DNA of 64,000 nucleotides, from positions 806,001 to 870,000 of the forward strand of contig NZ_VCGW01000001.1 of NCBI RefSeq assembly GCF_007671675.1. The letters are read 5' to 3'. Positions 45,923-54,251 of the stretch are shown piece after piece (position 1 is the first letter of the stretch; each line of letters starts with the position of its first letter). Made by a program: the position numbers and the translations under genes. Below the pieces are notes generated by a model. That model was not told the origin of the DNA. It saw only the letters and a list, made by a program, of their open reading frames with translations, and ran no database searches. This stretch comes from Marinobacter maritimus (GTDB taxonomy: Bacteria > Pseudomonadota > Gammaproteobacteria > Pseudomonadales > Oleiphilaceae).

Positions 45923-46996
45923 TCAGAACTTGTCAGCCAGCTGTTTCAGCAGAGCTGCACGCTGTTCCGATTCGGGATTTACCGCCGGGGTATCCTTGAG
46001 GTCATCAAGGTCTGGCGGCTCAAAGTCGTAGCCCTCCTCCGGGCCAAAGGCATAATGGGTGCGGTCGCCGGGCCGGGCAGGTAATTGCCGTATCTGCAGA
46101 TTGCGCAGTTGAAACTTTCCGTTGAACGATTTGTTCGCAAGCACCGTGCCGTGAGCTCTCAGTGAGAGGGTGTCTGAGGTGCGGTCGAGCCGTTTCTCGG
46201 CCTGAATCTGGGCGACCGGCTGCTGGCCGTTATAGAGTTGGGCAGACAACGCATAGAAGCCCGGTTCCTGTGGCGAAAAGTTGACTGGAATAACCAGGTT
46301 ATTGTTGCTGAGGAAGGTATCTTCGAGCCCTTCAAAGTCCCCGAGATAGGGTTCAATGGTTAGACTGGAGGCATGTCGCACAGGTTTTCCGTCAACGGTT
46401 GCTTCTACGATAAGCCGGTATTCTCCCGGCTCTTCGTCGGTTGTCAGGCTGCCCTGGTAGTAGCCTGTCTCGCCATCCTGCTCCAGCGTTGTGGTTTCGA
46501 CGGAATCTCTGGATTCAGGGCGCTCAAGCGTTGCCTGAAGCGAATTTCCCACCACCTGAGGCCCCTGCAATGAGGCAACAACAAGAATGTCCTCACCCCG
46601 GGTGAAGCGGAACTTATCGAGGGTGACGGTAAACTGACCGCCGTTTTCCAGCGGCAGAGCCACAGGCTCGTAGTGATTGCCGCGATACCCTTTGGCCTGG
46701 GCTTCAGTTAACGGCACCGACCAGGGCGGATAACGAGCAGAGTGGGCATACTGGTCGGCTACCTTGGACAGCATAAACCCCACGGGATTGTCTGAAGGTG
46801 GCTTTTGCTGAGGGCCGGCAGTCGCCTGAGAGGTTCTTGACGCGGTGCCCGGGCTGGGTGCTGTTTGTCGGGCCTTATCCTCCTGGATTTTCGTATCCCA
46901 ACTAAATCCGTAGTGGTTGTCCTCCGACAGCAGGTATCCAGTGCTGACCACAATGGAGGCTACAAATAAACCGGCTCCGAGCGCCTTAGGGGACAT
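45923..46996 (-). CDS. Membrane-anchored periplasmic protein of unknown function, lipase neighbour
   Basis: A 357-residue protein that I do not recognise with certainty. A single N-terminal membrane helix (about 5-24) is followed by a Gln/Pro/Thr/Ser-rich linker (about 35-72) and a large extracytoplasmic part with beta-strand-rich, Ig-like character, such as the QDGETGYYQGSLTTDEEPGEYRL region. The plan resembles lipase-specific foldases (anchor, linker, domain), but the foldase motif is not present. It lies directly upstream of the lipase in the same orientation, so a role in lipase folding or regulation is an inference. Confidence 0.6.
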   Translation of the reverse strand: MSPKALGAGLFVASIVVSTGYLLSEDNHYGFSWDTKIQEDKARQTAPSPGTASRTSQATAGPQQKPPSDNPVGFMLSKVADQYAHSARYPPWSVPLTEAQAKGYRGNHYEPVALPLENGGQFTVTLDKFRFTRGEDILVVASLQGPQVVGNSLQATLERPESRDSVETTTLEQDGETGYYQGSLTTDEEPGEYRLIVEATVDGKPVRHASSLTIEPYLGDFEGLEDTFLSNNNLVIPVNFSPQEPGFYALSAQLYNGQQPVAQIQAEKRLDRTSDTLSLRAHGTVLANKSFNGKFQLRNLQIRQLPARPGDRTHYAFGPEEGYDFEPPDLDDLKDTPAVNPESEQRAALLKQLADKF

Positions 46997-47044
46997 TCAT
47001 TTGTCCTTTTCAATTATTGTATTGTCCGACAAACATACTGCCGA

Positions 47045-47062
47045 TTAGCCCTTGCTGGCTAA
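47045..47062. other. Small inverted repeat in the YceI-downstream gap
   Basis: TTAGCC (47045-47050) and GGCTAA (47057-47062) form a 6-bp stem with a 6-base loop between the YceI gene and the anchored protein gene, both on the minus strand. No T-run follows. It may be an operator of the downstream pair or chance. Confidence 0.25.
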
Positions 47063-47120
47063 AATATAGTCAAAAAACGTAACGGCGCTGGTAATTCCTG
47101 TGACCTTGATCACAAAACGC

Positions 47121-47738
47121 TTAAAACCAGCCAGAATCCTTTATCGCCTCAAAGCCAAAGCGGAGATTTACCTCGTCCCCCACTAGCGCTGGGTCAAGCC
47201 CATAGGTCATGTCCCAGTCGCTGCGTTTGAGGGTGGTTTGTGCGCTAATGCCCAAAGTGTATTTTTCATGGCCAATAGGGTACTCAGCAGCCTTGTTCAA
47301 AGTCACGTCCAGCTCCACCGGGTTTGTTTGCCCGAGCATGTTCAATTCCCCGGTGACGACGCCAGTCGATTCGCCGGTTGTTTCGAAGTTGGTTATGGTG
47401 AACGTAATGTCCGGATATTTGCTGGTGTTAAGAAAATCTTTGCCAGTGAGGTGGTCATCGCGCTTTTCGTGATTGGTGAACACGCTTTTGCTTTTGAATG
47501 TTAACCTTCCAGAAGCCAATTCCCGCGTTTCTTCGTCGTACACAAATTCGCCTTCAACCTTCCGGAACATCCCCATTACAGGTGCGTAGCCAATGTGCAT
47601 GATTTCGAAAACCATCGAGAAATGCTCATCGTCTACTTCAAAGTTGGCGGGCGCGGCATTGGCGACGTTCGCAACAGGTGCCAGGGCGAAGCAGGCGAGA
47701 AGAGCTGGCATCAGGAAAAATGATTCAGACTGTTTCAT
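47121..47738 (-). CDS. YceI-family periplasmic lipid-binding protein
   Basis: Exported 205-residue protein with a signal peptide ending NAAPA (about 29) and the lipocalin-like YceI domain: FSMVFEIMHIGYAPVMGMF, LTGKDFLNTSKYPDITF and KRSDWDMTYGLDP. Relatives bind polyisoprenoid or fatty-acid-like molecules. AGGAG precedes the ATG. Its first codons overlap by 14 bases the end of the phosphatidyltransferase gene, so the two are one transcript, and the lipid-binding role is compatible with the cluster upstream. Confidence 0.88.
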   Translation of the reverse strand: MKQSESFFLMPALLACFALAPVANVANAAPANFEVDDEHFSMVFEIMHIGYAPVMGMFRKVEGEFVYDEETRELASGRLTFKSKSVFTNHEKRDDHLTGKDFLNTSKYPDITFTITNFETTGESTGVVTGELNMLGQTNPVELDVTLNKAAEYPIGHEKYTLGISAQTTLKRSDWDMTYGLDPALVGDEVNLRFGFEAIKDSGWF

Positions 47739-48468
47739 GGTGAAATCTCCTTTCATAAAGCCAGTACACGTCTGTCAGAAACGACCAGGCGAGTAACAAC
47801 AGGGCGGTTGCCAACGTCAGGCTGGCAAACATGGGTGGAACAGGTGGCAAAATGGCAACCATCAATGTAACTATCTGCCACACACAGATGGTTTTGCGAC
47901 GGAAACTCTGGGGTAATGGACGGTTTAGCCAGTCCAATACCGAAGCTGCTGCGACAAACAGGTAGCGCATAAGCCCGAGAGCAAGAACCCAAGTGCCGGC
48001 TTTCCCGCTCATCACGACTGCTATGCATAGCCCCAGAATAAGAAGAGCATCCATTTCCATATCGAAGCGCGCGCCGAAAGCACTGGCGGAGTGGGTTACC
48101 CTTGCAAGCTTGCCATCCACGCCGTCGAGAATCAGAGCCGTCAGAGCGCCAATGGCGTAGATCCAGAGTGTATGATCAGATGAGGGGGTGGCAGGAAGAA
48201 ACGGGGCGGCAGCAACCAAAGCAATAATCAGGCTGCTCCGGAAAAGAGTGGCGCGATTTGCCCAGCCAAAATCTTTATCGCGGGGCCAGCGTGTGAGGAT
48301 TGCAGCGCAGATAAAGCCGTATAGCAGAGTTGCGAAAATAATCATCGGCCAGGATGCTGCGTACAGCTTTAAAGCACCAACCATCCACAGTGCTGTGAGC
48401 GCAGCGCCCCAGAGTAGGTCAGCCCACGGCGGTATTATGGAAGGTTTCGGCCGCATTTCAGAACCCAT
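47725..48468 (-). CDS. CDP-alcohol phosphatidyltransferase family membrane protein
   Basis: Integral membrane enzyme of 247 residues that transfers a phosphatidyl or related group from a CDP-alcohol to an acceptor alcohol. The complete family signature is present: DGVDGKLARVT, FGARFDMEMDA, giving Asp-x2-Asp-Gly-x2-Ala-Arg-x8-Gly-x3-Asp-x3-Asp. About six membrane helices flank it. Product unknown. GGAG precedes the ATG. It is divergent from the dehydrogenase-PTPS-glycosyltransferase operon at 48569 and may share its control region. Confidence 0.85.
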   Translation of the reverse strand: MGSEMRPKPSIIPPWADLLWGAALTALWMVGALKLYAASWPMIIFATLLYGFICAAILTRWPRDKDFGWANRATLFRSSLIIALVAAAPFLPATPSSDHTLWIYAIGALTALILDGVDGKLARVTHSASAFGARFDMEMDALLILGLCIAVVMSGKAGTWVLALGLMRYLFVAAASVLDWLNRPLPQSFRRKTICVWQIVTLMVAILPPVPPMFASLTLATALLLLAWSFLTDVYWLYERRFHHETV

Positions 48469-48568
48469 AATATAACTCCAACGTATAGGCTTTGATGCAT
48501 TGCATTCAGTAACAAAGACTATAGTGTCGTGATCAATCTATTAACAGTGCTGACACAGGGAGGGGAAG

Positions 48569-49576
48569 ATGAGTTCCGGTTTGAGCAGTTCGTCAGAACA
48601 AAATGTTTCCCGGGCATTCTGGATAACCGGGCCCGGGGAAGGTCGTATTCTGGAGGCGCCGGTGGTAGCTGGCCAGCCGAGTATCAATGAGCCCCGGGTC
48701 GTTGTAAAAACATTATGGTCCGGCGTAAGCAGAGGTACCGAATCTCTGGTGTTCAACGGGCGGGTTCCGCAAAGCGAGTTCGATCGCATGCAGGCTCCTT
48801 TTCAGGCAGGAGCGTTTCCATGGCCGGTAAAGTACGGTTATGCCAATGTGGGGCAAGTGCTTGAAGGACAGGATGAACTGGTTGGAAAGACGGTGTTTTG
48901 TCTCTTTCCCCACCAGGAGGTGTATTCGGTGCCGGCCAGTGCGGTGACGCCCATCCCGGCTGGTGTTCCGGCGGAGCGGGCTATTCTGGCTGCGAATATG
49001 GAAACGGCCATAAACGGTCTTTGGGATTCTATGCCTGCGGTGGGTGATCGCATCGCGGTGGTGGGTCTCGGTGTGGTCGGGCTCCTTGTGAGCTGGCTCG
49101 CCAACCGTATTCCTGGAACACAGGTTACGGCCATCGATACCAATCAGGCCAAGGCAGGGGTTGCGGAGGCTTTAGGGCTGACGTTTGCAACAGAATCACC
49201 GGCAGATAGCCACGATCTCGTTATTCACGCCAGCGGGCACGAATCCGGCCTCGCAACCGCGCTCGCATTGGCAGGGCAGGACGCAACCGTGCTTGAAATG
49301 AGCTGGTATGGCGACAAGCCTGTTTCTGTTCCGCTTGGGTCAGCATTCCACTCCCGCAGGCTCACGTTAAGATCGAGCCAGGTTGGTCAGATTCCGCCTG
49401 CGCGACAGCCTCGGTGGACCTACCGTAAACGCCTTCAACTGGCGCTTGAGCTGCTGCAGCACGATGTTCTGGATTACCTGATTAGCGGTGAGAACAGCTT
49501 TGAACAGATGCCTGAAACCATGAGCCGGATTCTTGCGAATGGCAGTGATACGCTTTGTCACCGCATAAAATACTGA
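48569..49576 (+). CDS. Zinc-type medium-chain dehydrogenase of unknown substrate
   Basis: Medium-chain dehydrogenase/reductase of 335 residues with an N-terminal GroES-like domain and a Rossmann domain beginning VVGLGVVGLL. The usual catalytic-zinc Cys region reads SGVSRGTES (residues 51-59), so the zinc Cys is missing; the same SGxSxGTE pattern occurs in the bacteriochlorophyll enzyme BchC. GGGAGGGGAAG precedes the ATG. It opens an operon with the PTPS-like gene, 10 bases upstream of it. Substrate not known. Confidence 0.8.
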   Translation: MSSGLSSSSEQNVSRAFWITGPGEGRILEAPVVAGQPSINEPRVVVKTLWSGVSRGTESLVFNGRVPQSEFDRMQAPFQAGAFPWPVKYGYANVGQVLEGQDELVGKTVFCLFPHQEVYSVPASAVTPIPAGVPAERAILAANMETAINGLWDSMPAVGDRIAVVGLGVVGLLVSWLANRIPGTQVTAIDTNQAKAGVAEALGLTFATESPADSHDLVIHASGHESGLATALALAGQDATVLEMSWYGDKPVSVPLGSAFHSRRLTLRSSQVGQIPPARQPRWTYRKRLQLALELLQHDVLDYLISGENSFEQMPETMSRILANGSDTLCHRIKY

Positions 49577-49586
49577 GGAGCTTGTT

Positions 49587-49985
49587 ATGTTCAGTCTTAC
49601 CGTCCGGGATCACATGATGATTGCGCACAGCTTTAATGGTGAAGTTTTCGGCCCGGCACAAAAAACTCACGGCGCCACTTATGTGGTTGATATGACATTT
49701 GAACGCCATGAGCTGGATAAAGATGACCTGATTATCGATATTGGGCTGGCGTCGGAGGTTCTCAAGCAGGTGCTTAGTGAATTCAACATGAAGAACCTTG
49801 ACGATATTGAGGATTTCAGAGGCCGCAACACCACGACTGAGTTTATGGCAAAGAAGGTATACGAACGGATGGCAGCAGCCATCCATGCAGGGCGGTTGGG
49901 CGAGACTGCAAAAGCCGTCTGTGCATTGAAGGTAACGCTTGCGGAATCACACATTGCCTGGGCCAGTTACCATGCCGGAATCTGA
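49587..49985 (+). CDS. Degenerate 6-pyruvoyl-tetrahydropterin synthase/QueD homologue
   Basis: A 132-residue protein of the PTPS/QueD fold. The first zinc His is His14 in AHSF, and the next pair, normally HGH, reads His28-Gly-Ala30, so one zinc ligand is lost. The catalytic Cys that normally precedes HGH is also absent; GPAQKTHG stands there. The C-terminal AESHIAWASYH keeps the substrate-anchoring Glu. It is therefore unlikely to perform standard PTPS or QueD chemistry. GAGGAG precedes the ATG. It overlaps the next gene by 14 bases. Confidence 0.8.
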   Translation: MFSLTVRDHMMIAHSFNGEVFGPAQKTHGATYVVDMTFERHELDKDDLIIDIGLASEVLKQVLSEFNMKNLDDIEDFRGRNTTTEFMAKKVYERMAAAIHAGRLGETAKAVCALKVTLAESHIAWASYHAGI

Positions 49986-51897
49986 AACGGCCCTGCACTT
50001 CGTTGTGCCCGGGAATCCTGATCAGAACACCGGCGGTTATCGCTATGTACGGAAACTTTCTGAAGCATTGAATCGGGCCGGCACGAAAGCTGTGGTAACA
50101 GGATTGCCAGGCAGGTTCCCCAGGCCGGATGCTGTCGCAACACAGGCGATGGACAACATGCTCTCAAACCTTGCGAACGGTTCGCGGGTAATTCTGGACG
50201 GGCTTGCCATGAGCGCAATGCCCGACGTACTCGAAAAGCATGCTCAGCGACTGTACCTCACTGCACTCATTCATCACCCGTTGGCGGACGAGACCGGATT
50301 AAGCCACGCCTCGCAGGATTGGTTCTTTGAACGAGAGAAACAGGCACTGAAAGTCGTTCGGGATGTATTTACAACCAGCGTCTATACGGCGTTCCGGCTC
50401 GCAGATTACGGTGTGACAGCTGCGCGTATTCAAACGGCCGAGCCCGGGGTGGAAAGCCCTGCATGTGCTGCGTTGCCTGCTGACATTGAAGCTTTTGCCG
50501 ATAGCCAGAAACGGCAAGAGTCAGGTGCTCCCAATATCCTTTGCGTTGCCCACTTGTCGCCGCGCAAGGCACAGCATCATTTGGTTGAGGCTCTTGCCGG
50601 GCTGGCTCACCTTCCTTGGCACTGCACCTTTGCAGGCTCCTGCGAGCGCGATGCGGTTTATGCTGATGGCGTGAGACAGCAGATTGGCGAATCGGGCCTG
50701 AGCACTCGAATTGATCTCGCTGGAGAGGTTGACGGGCAGAAACTCGCGAGCCTGTATGGGAATGCAACCCTGTTCGTACTGCCGTCGCTATACGAAGGCT
50801 ATGGCATGGTCATTGATGAAGCTCTGGCCGCCGGCCTGCCGGTCATTTCATCGGATGGCGGCGCCTTGAAACAAACCGGAGCACGGCCTGGCGTCGTGTT
50901 GTACACCGCCGGGAATGCGGATGCATTGCAAGCCAGCCTGCGAACATGGCTTGGCGATTCTGAAGCTCTGAAACAAGCCCGCGCAGAGGCTGTTGGCGAG
51001 TCTGGCAACGTTAGAAGTTGGGCAGATACGGCAAGACTGTTTCTGAAAGGGCTTGGTTATTTTGATCAATACCATCGCGATACGTTTTTTGCCGGGGAAT
51101 GGTTGCAAGTAAGAGAAGCCGCCGATCACCGTGGGCGGTCAAAGGATTTGACTCGGTGGCTGGACCAGTGGATAAGAGATAGGTCGAACCTTCAAGGCCC
51201 GGTCAGGCTTGTGGATATTGGTACGGGACGGGGTTCAAATGCGGCTTATCTAGCATCTACATTATCAACACCACAGGAATGGGTACTGGTTGATCAGGAT
51301 GAAAACCTGCTGACGGAAGCTGCTCACAGAGTGGGTGAGTTGAATACCTCCTGTGAGATCGTGCGCCGCCGCTTAATGCCTGAGGATTTTGAAGGGTTTC
51401 TCCCTGATGACACATTGGTTGTGACAGCCTCGGCACTTATCGATCTGGTTTCTGAGGCCTGGCTGGATGCCCTTGTTGCCGAAGTGGCATCAAAGCGGGC
51501 GGCGATGCTGGTTGTGCTGAGTTATACCGGTGCCTTTGCGCTATCGCCGTCCCACGAACATGACTGTTTGTTGCAGGAGCTGGTCAATCAGCACCAGCAT
51601 GGCGATAAGGGCACAGGCGCCGCGCTTGGGCCAGATGCTGCCGCAGTGCTGGCAGAAAAATTGAACTTACAGCGTTATGAGGTAAGGATTGCCGAAACCC
51701 CATGGCAACTCAGCAATACAGACGCAATGCTGGCCACCATGCTGATGGAAGACTGGGTAACCGCCGCCAAGCAGCGGGGCCCGGGTGCTGCAGATCAATT
51801 GGATGCCTGGTTTGCGGTCAGAAAGCAGCAGCTGGACGCGGGTGAGCTGAAAATTACCGTGTGTCATCAGGACGTACTTGGTCTGCCGGTAGCATGA
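49972..51897 (+). CDS. Glycosyltransferase (GT4-like) fused to a SAM-dependent methyltransferase
   Basis: A 641-residue two-domain protein. The N-terminal GT-B part (about 1-370) ends in the family 4 signature LYEGYGMVIDEALAAGLPVIS, containing the Glu-x7-Glu sugar-nucleotide motif. The C-terminal part (about 375-600) has a Rossmann methyltransferase motif I, VDIGTGRGSN, near residue 413, followed by VLVDQDE. The fusion implies that one product is both glycosylated and methylated. The start at 49972 overlaps the PTPS-like gene; an in-frame TTG lies at 49939. The stop overlaps the next gene as ATGA. Confidence 0.83.
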   Translation: MPESETALHFVVPGNPDQNTGGYRYVRKLSEALNRAGTKAVVTGLPGRFPRPDAVATQAMDNMLSNLANGSRVILDGLAMSAMPDVLEKHAQRLYLTALIHHPLADETGLSHASQDWFFEREKQALKVVRDVFTTSVYTAFRLADYGVTAARIQTAEPGVESPACAALPADIEAFADSQKRQESGAPNILCVAHLSPRKAQHHLVEALAGLAHLPWHCTFAGSCERDAVYADGVRQQIGESGLSTRIDLAGEVDGQKLASLYGNATLFVLPSLYEGYGMVIDEALAAGLPVISSDGGALKQTGARPGVVLYTAGNADALQASLRTWLGDSEALKQARAEAVGESGNVRSWADTARLFLKGLGYFDQYHRDTFFAGEWLQVREAADHRGRSKDLTRWLDQWIRDRSNLQGPVRLVDIGTGRGSNAAYLASTLSTPQEWVLVDQDENLLTEAAHRVGELNTSCEIVRRRLMPEDFEGFLPDDTLVVTASALIDLVSEAWLDALVAEVASKRAAMLVVLSYTGAFALSPSHEHDCLLQELVNQHQHGDKGTGAALGPDAAAVLAEKLNLQRYEVRIAETPWQLSNTDAMLATMLMEDWVTAAKQRGPGAADQLDAWFAVRKQQLDAGELKITVCHQDVLGLPVA

Positions 51898-52847
51898 GTT
51901 TTGTGAGCGACAAAGGGTTTCGCATTGCATTGAAATGGCTGACGGCCGCCTTGGTTATCGTTGCTGTTTTGTTGTTTGTGGATGTGGAAAAACTGCTTGG
52001 CGAGCTAACCCGGATTCCACCGGTTGCGTTGATCGCGGGGCTTGTTTTAGGCGTTGGTCAGGTGTTTTTGTCGGCTTGGCGCTGGCGGTATACTGCAGCC
52101 ATTCTGGGAATACCGATACCTTGCTGGCAGGCAGTGAGGGAATACTACCTCGCTACCTTTACCAACCAGGTTTTGCCCGGCGGCGTTCTGGGTGATGTGA
52201 ATCGTGCGCTGCGCCACGGCGCTGATTCCAAAAACCGGTTGGCAGCGGCCCATGGTGTTGCGATAGAACGTTTGTCCGGACAAATCGTACTGGCGGGGGT
52301 GGTTGTAACTGGCCTCTCGTGGCTGGTGATTACGGGTAGAATCATGGGCGCTGATCCCACAGCTTCTGATTCCTCTGGCCAGCTTTCCTTGCTGCTGTCA
52401 GGTGCAGCGGTCCCGGTTCTATTGGTAGGGCTTTTCGCAAAACGAAGCCGCGGCACATCCACTTATTTCGCAACGCTGCGCAGTGATCTCAAGCGTGCGC
52501 TGATGTCATGGCCGGCGTTCCCGTGGCAACTGCTGTCCTCTCTGCTCGTGGTGGCAAGCTATCTGGCCGTATTTCTCGTGCTGGCAAAGGGCGCAGGCTA
52601 TCTGGCTGACATGGCATCAGTTGGCGTGGTTGCGGCTCTGTGCAGTCTCCTTCTGCTGAGCATGGTGATTCCTTTCACCGTGTCTGGCTGGGGAGTTCGT
52701 GAAGGTGCTGCGGTTGTTCTATGGCCAATGGCTGGCTTGCCAGCGGAGCAGGGCGTTGCTCTGAGTGTGGCCTATGGTGCTTTGATATTTGTCTCCAGTT
52801 TGCCAGGCGCTCTTTTTTTGTTCAGTTCGAAGGCAAGGCAACGCTGA
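51894..52847 (+). CDS. Flippase-like membrane protein (UPF0104 / lysyl-PG synthase transmembrane family)
   Basis: Integral membrane protein of 317 residues with about eight helices and the family landmarks SAWRWRYT, NQVLPGGVLGDVNRAL and SGWGVREGAAV. Members of this family flip or modify lipid-linked compounds. Coupled to the glycosyltransferase-methyltransferase gene by an ATGA overlap, so it may move the product of that enzyme across the membrane; inference. Its last 26 bases overlap the convergent RibD-like gene. Confidence 0.82.
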   Translation: MSFVSDKGFRIALKWLTAALVIVAVLLFVDVEKLLGELTRIPPVALIAGLVLGVGQVFLSAWRWRYTAAILGIPIPCWQAVREYYLATFTNQVLPGGVLGDVNRALRHGADSKNRLAAAHGVAIERLSGQIVLAGVVVTGLSWLVITGRIMGADPTASDSSGQLSLLLSGAAVPVLLVGLFAKRSRGTSTYFATLRSDLKRALMSWPAFPWQLLSSLLVVASYLAVFLVLAKGAGYLADMASVGVVAALCSLLLLSMVIPFTVSGWGVREGAAVVLWPMAGLPAEQGVALSVAYGALIFVSSLPGALFLFSSKARQR

Positions 52848-53700
52848 AATCCAGATCAAACAGCATGTCTGTGCCGAGGTTTACGAACCGGGCACCCGGC
52901 CTGAGCGCATCGTCCAGAAAATCGATTTCCGGCAGCGAAAACGCCGGCCTGCCGCTGCCTATGATCATTGGCGCAACCATCACATGCAGTCGATTCAACA
53001 AGCCGGCCTGAAGAAACTTTGAAACGGTCAGGCCCCCGCCTTCCACAAAAATTTTTCTCAGATCAAAGTCGGCCAGAACCTTGAGGATCAGCTCCGGATC
53101 CACCGGCGTTGATCCGCTGCCCAGGCAGGGAACCTCTGTAACAGTACCCGGGCCACCGCAACGAGCGCTGTCTGGTTTGTAGTTGCCAGCCACAAGCCGC
53201 AGTGTCGGCGACTCACCATCCGTAAACAGGTGGTGGCTGCCTGGCACTCTGCGGTTGCGGTCTATAACCACTCTTACCGGGTTGGCGCCGCTGGCACAGC
53301 GCACTGTAAGGCGCGGGTTGTCGGTAGCCGCTGTGCCGGCACCTACAACCACTGCATCCGATAGCGCGCGGATTCGATGCAGGTGCACAATCCCGTCTTT
53401 GCCGTTGATGAAGCGGGAGTGGCCCGTAGCGGTCGCAATACGGCCGTCCAGGCTTTGTCCAAGCTGAGCAATAACATGCTGCGGGGACCTCGCGGTACGT
53501 GGTTGGCACAAGGGTAAAAATGTATCCAATAAGGCTCTGGCTTTATCTTTGGCGGGTAGCAACAAGCGGTACTCACCCATTTTGCTAAGCTCAAGCGCAG
53601 GGACAGCGGAATTGGGCCAGTGAAGAGTCACATCCTCACGGTTAATTGCCTGTAAAATCAGGTTCCAGGCGGCTTCAGTATCCAATGTGTGAGAAGTCAT
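52822..53700 (-). CDS. RibD C-terminal reductase-domain protein
   Basis: A 292-residue protein with the dihydrofolate-reductase-like fold of the RibD reductase (QLGQSLDGRIATATG, DAVVVGAGTAATDNPRLTVR, FVEGGGLTVSKFLQAGLLNRL). The deaminase domain of RibD is absent; instead there is an N-terminal extension of about 75 residues without a recognised domain. It would reduce a ribosylated pyrimidine or pterin-like substrate with NADPH. It converges on the flippase-like gene with a 26-base overlap and appears to belong to the same pathway. Confidence 0.82.
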   Translation of the reverse strand: MTSHTLDTEAAWNLILQAINREDVTLHWPNSAVPALELSKMGEYRLLLPAKDKARALLDTFLPLCQPRTARSPQHVIAQLGQSLDGRIATATGHSRFINGKDGIVHLHRIRALSDAVVVGAGTAATDNPRLTVRCASGANPVRVVIDRNRRVPGSHHLFTDGESPTLRLVAGNYKPDSARCGGPGTVTEVPCLGSGSTPVDPELILKVLADFDLRKIFVEGGGLTVSKFLQAGLLNRLHVMVAPMIIGSGRPAFSLPEIDFLDDALRPGARFVNLGTDMLFDLDFSVALPSN

Positions 53701-53816
53701 AAGGTTCCTGTGTCTTTTTGTTCAACCCAGTATAGGCAGATTGTGCATAGAGCTGTATGTACGTTACATTTTCTGATTAACTCACTTTTTAGAGCAATCT
53801 TGCAGAGGCGAATACC

Positions 53817-54233
53817 ATGCGGTACCTGCAGACATTCAATCGTCGGTTGCGGCAGATGCGTGAGGCAGGGCATTTGTCCTGCCAGGATGTGGCGGAAATA
53901 TGCGGTGTCGATGAGGCTCAGGTTATAAGCTGGGAGGCTGCAGATGCGAGGCAGCGTACCTATCCGGACGTATCGGCGTTGCTGGATTTCTGTATAAAAA
54001 CGGAAACCCCTCTGGAAGACCTCCTGGACCTGACGGAGCCCGGGGACCGTGGGCAGCTTGAATTGCCGGGGTTGGCTTTCAGCAGCAGTGATGATCTCTC
54101 CAAGGCACTGAAGGAGCTCGAGCAGGAGTTAGACCGGCTTCAGCTTTCGGATGAAGAAAGTGAGCTTCTGCGCCGGTTCCGCAAGACCGCTGCGGAGAAC
54201 CGGCGCATGATTCTTCAGATTCTGGGTGCCTGA
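53817..54233 (+). CDS. XRE-type helix-turn-helix regulator
   Basis: A 138-residue protein with an N-terminal Cro/C1-type helix-turn-helix (about 8-62; LSCQDVAEICGVDEAQVISWE) and a C-terminal charged helical region (about 90-135, LEQELDRLQLSDEESELLRRF) that probably dimerises. The target is unknown. It lies between the RibD-like gene, from which it diverges, and galU, on which it converges; the divergent position makes the pterin-like cluster a possible target. Confidence 0.8.
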   Translation: MRYLQTFNRRLRQMREAGHLSCQDVAEICGVDEAQVISWEAADARQRTYPDVSALLDFCIKTETPLEDLLDLTEPGDRGQLELPGLAFSSSDDLSKALKELEQELDRLQLSDEESELLRRFRKTAAENRRMILQILGA

Positions 54234-54251
54234 GCCCAGAGTGCTCGTCTG

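Noticed and set aside
45923..46996. Identification of the lipase neighbour as a true lipase foldase (Lif)
   Set aside because: The conserved foldase motif of the RxxFDYxLSA type is not present, so only the layout is similar.
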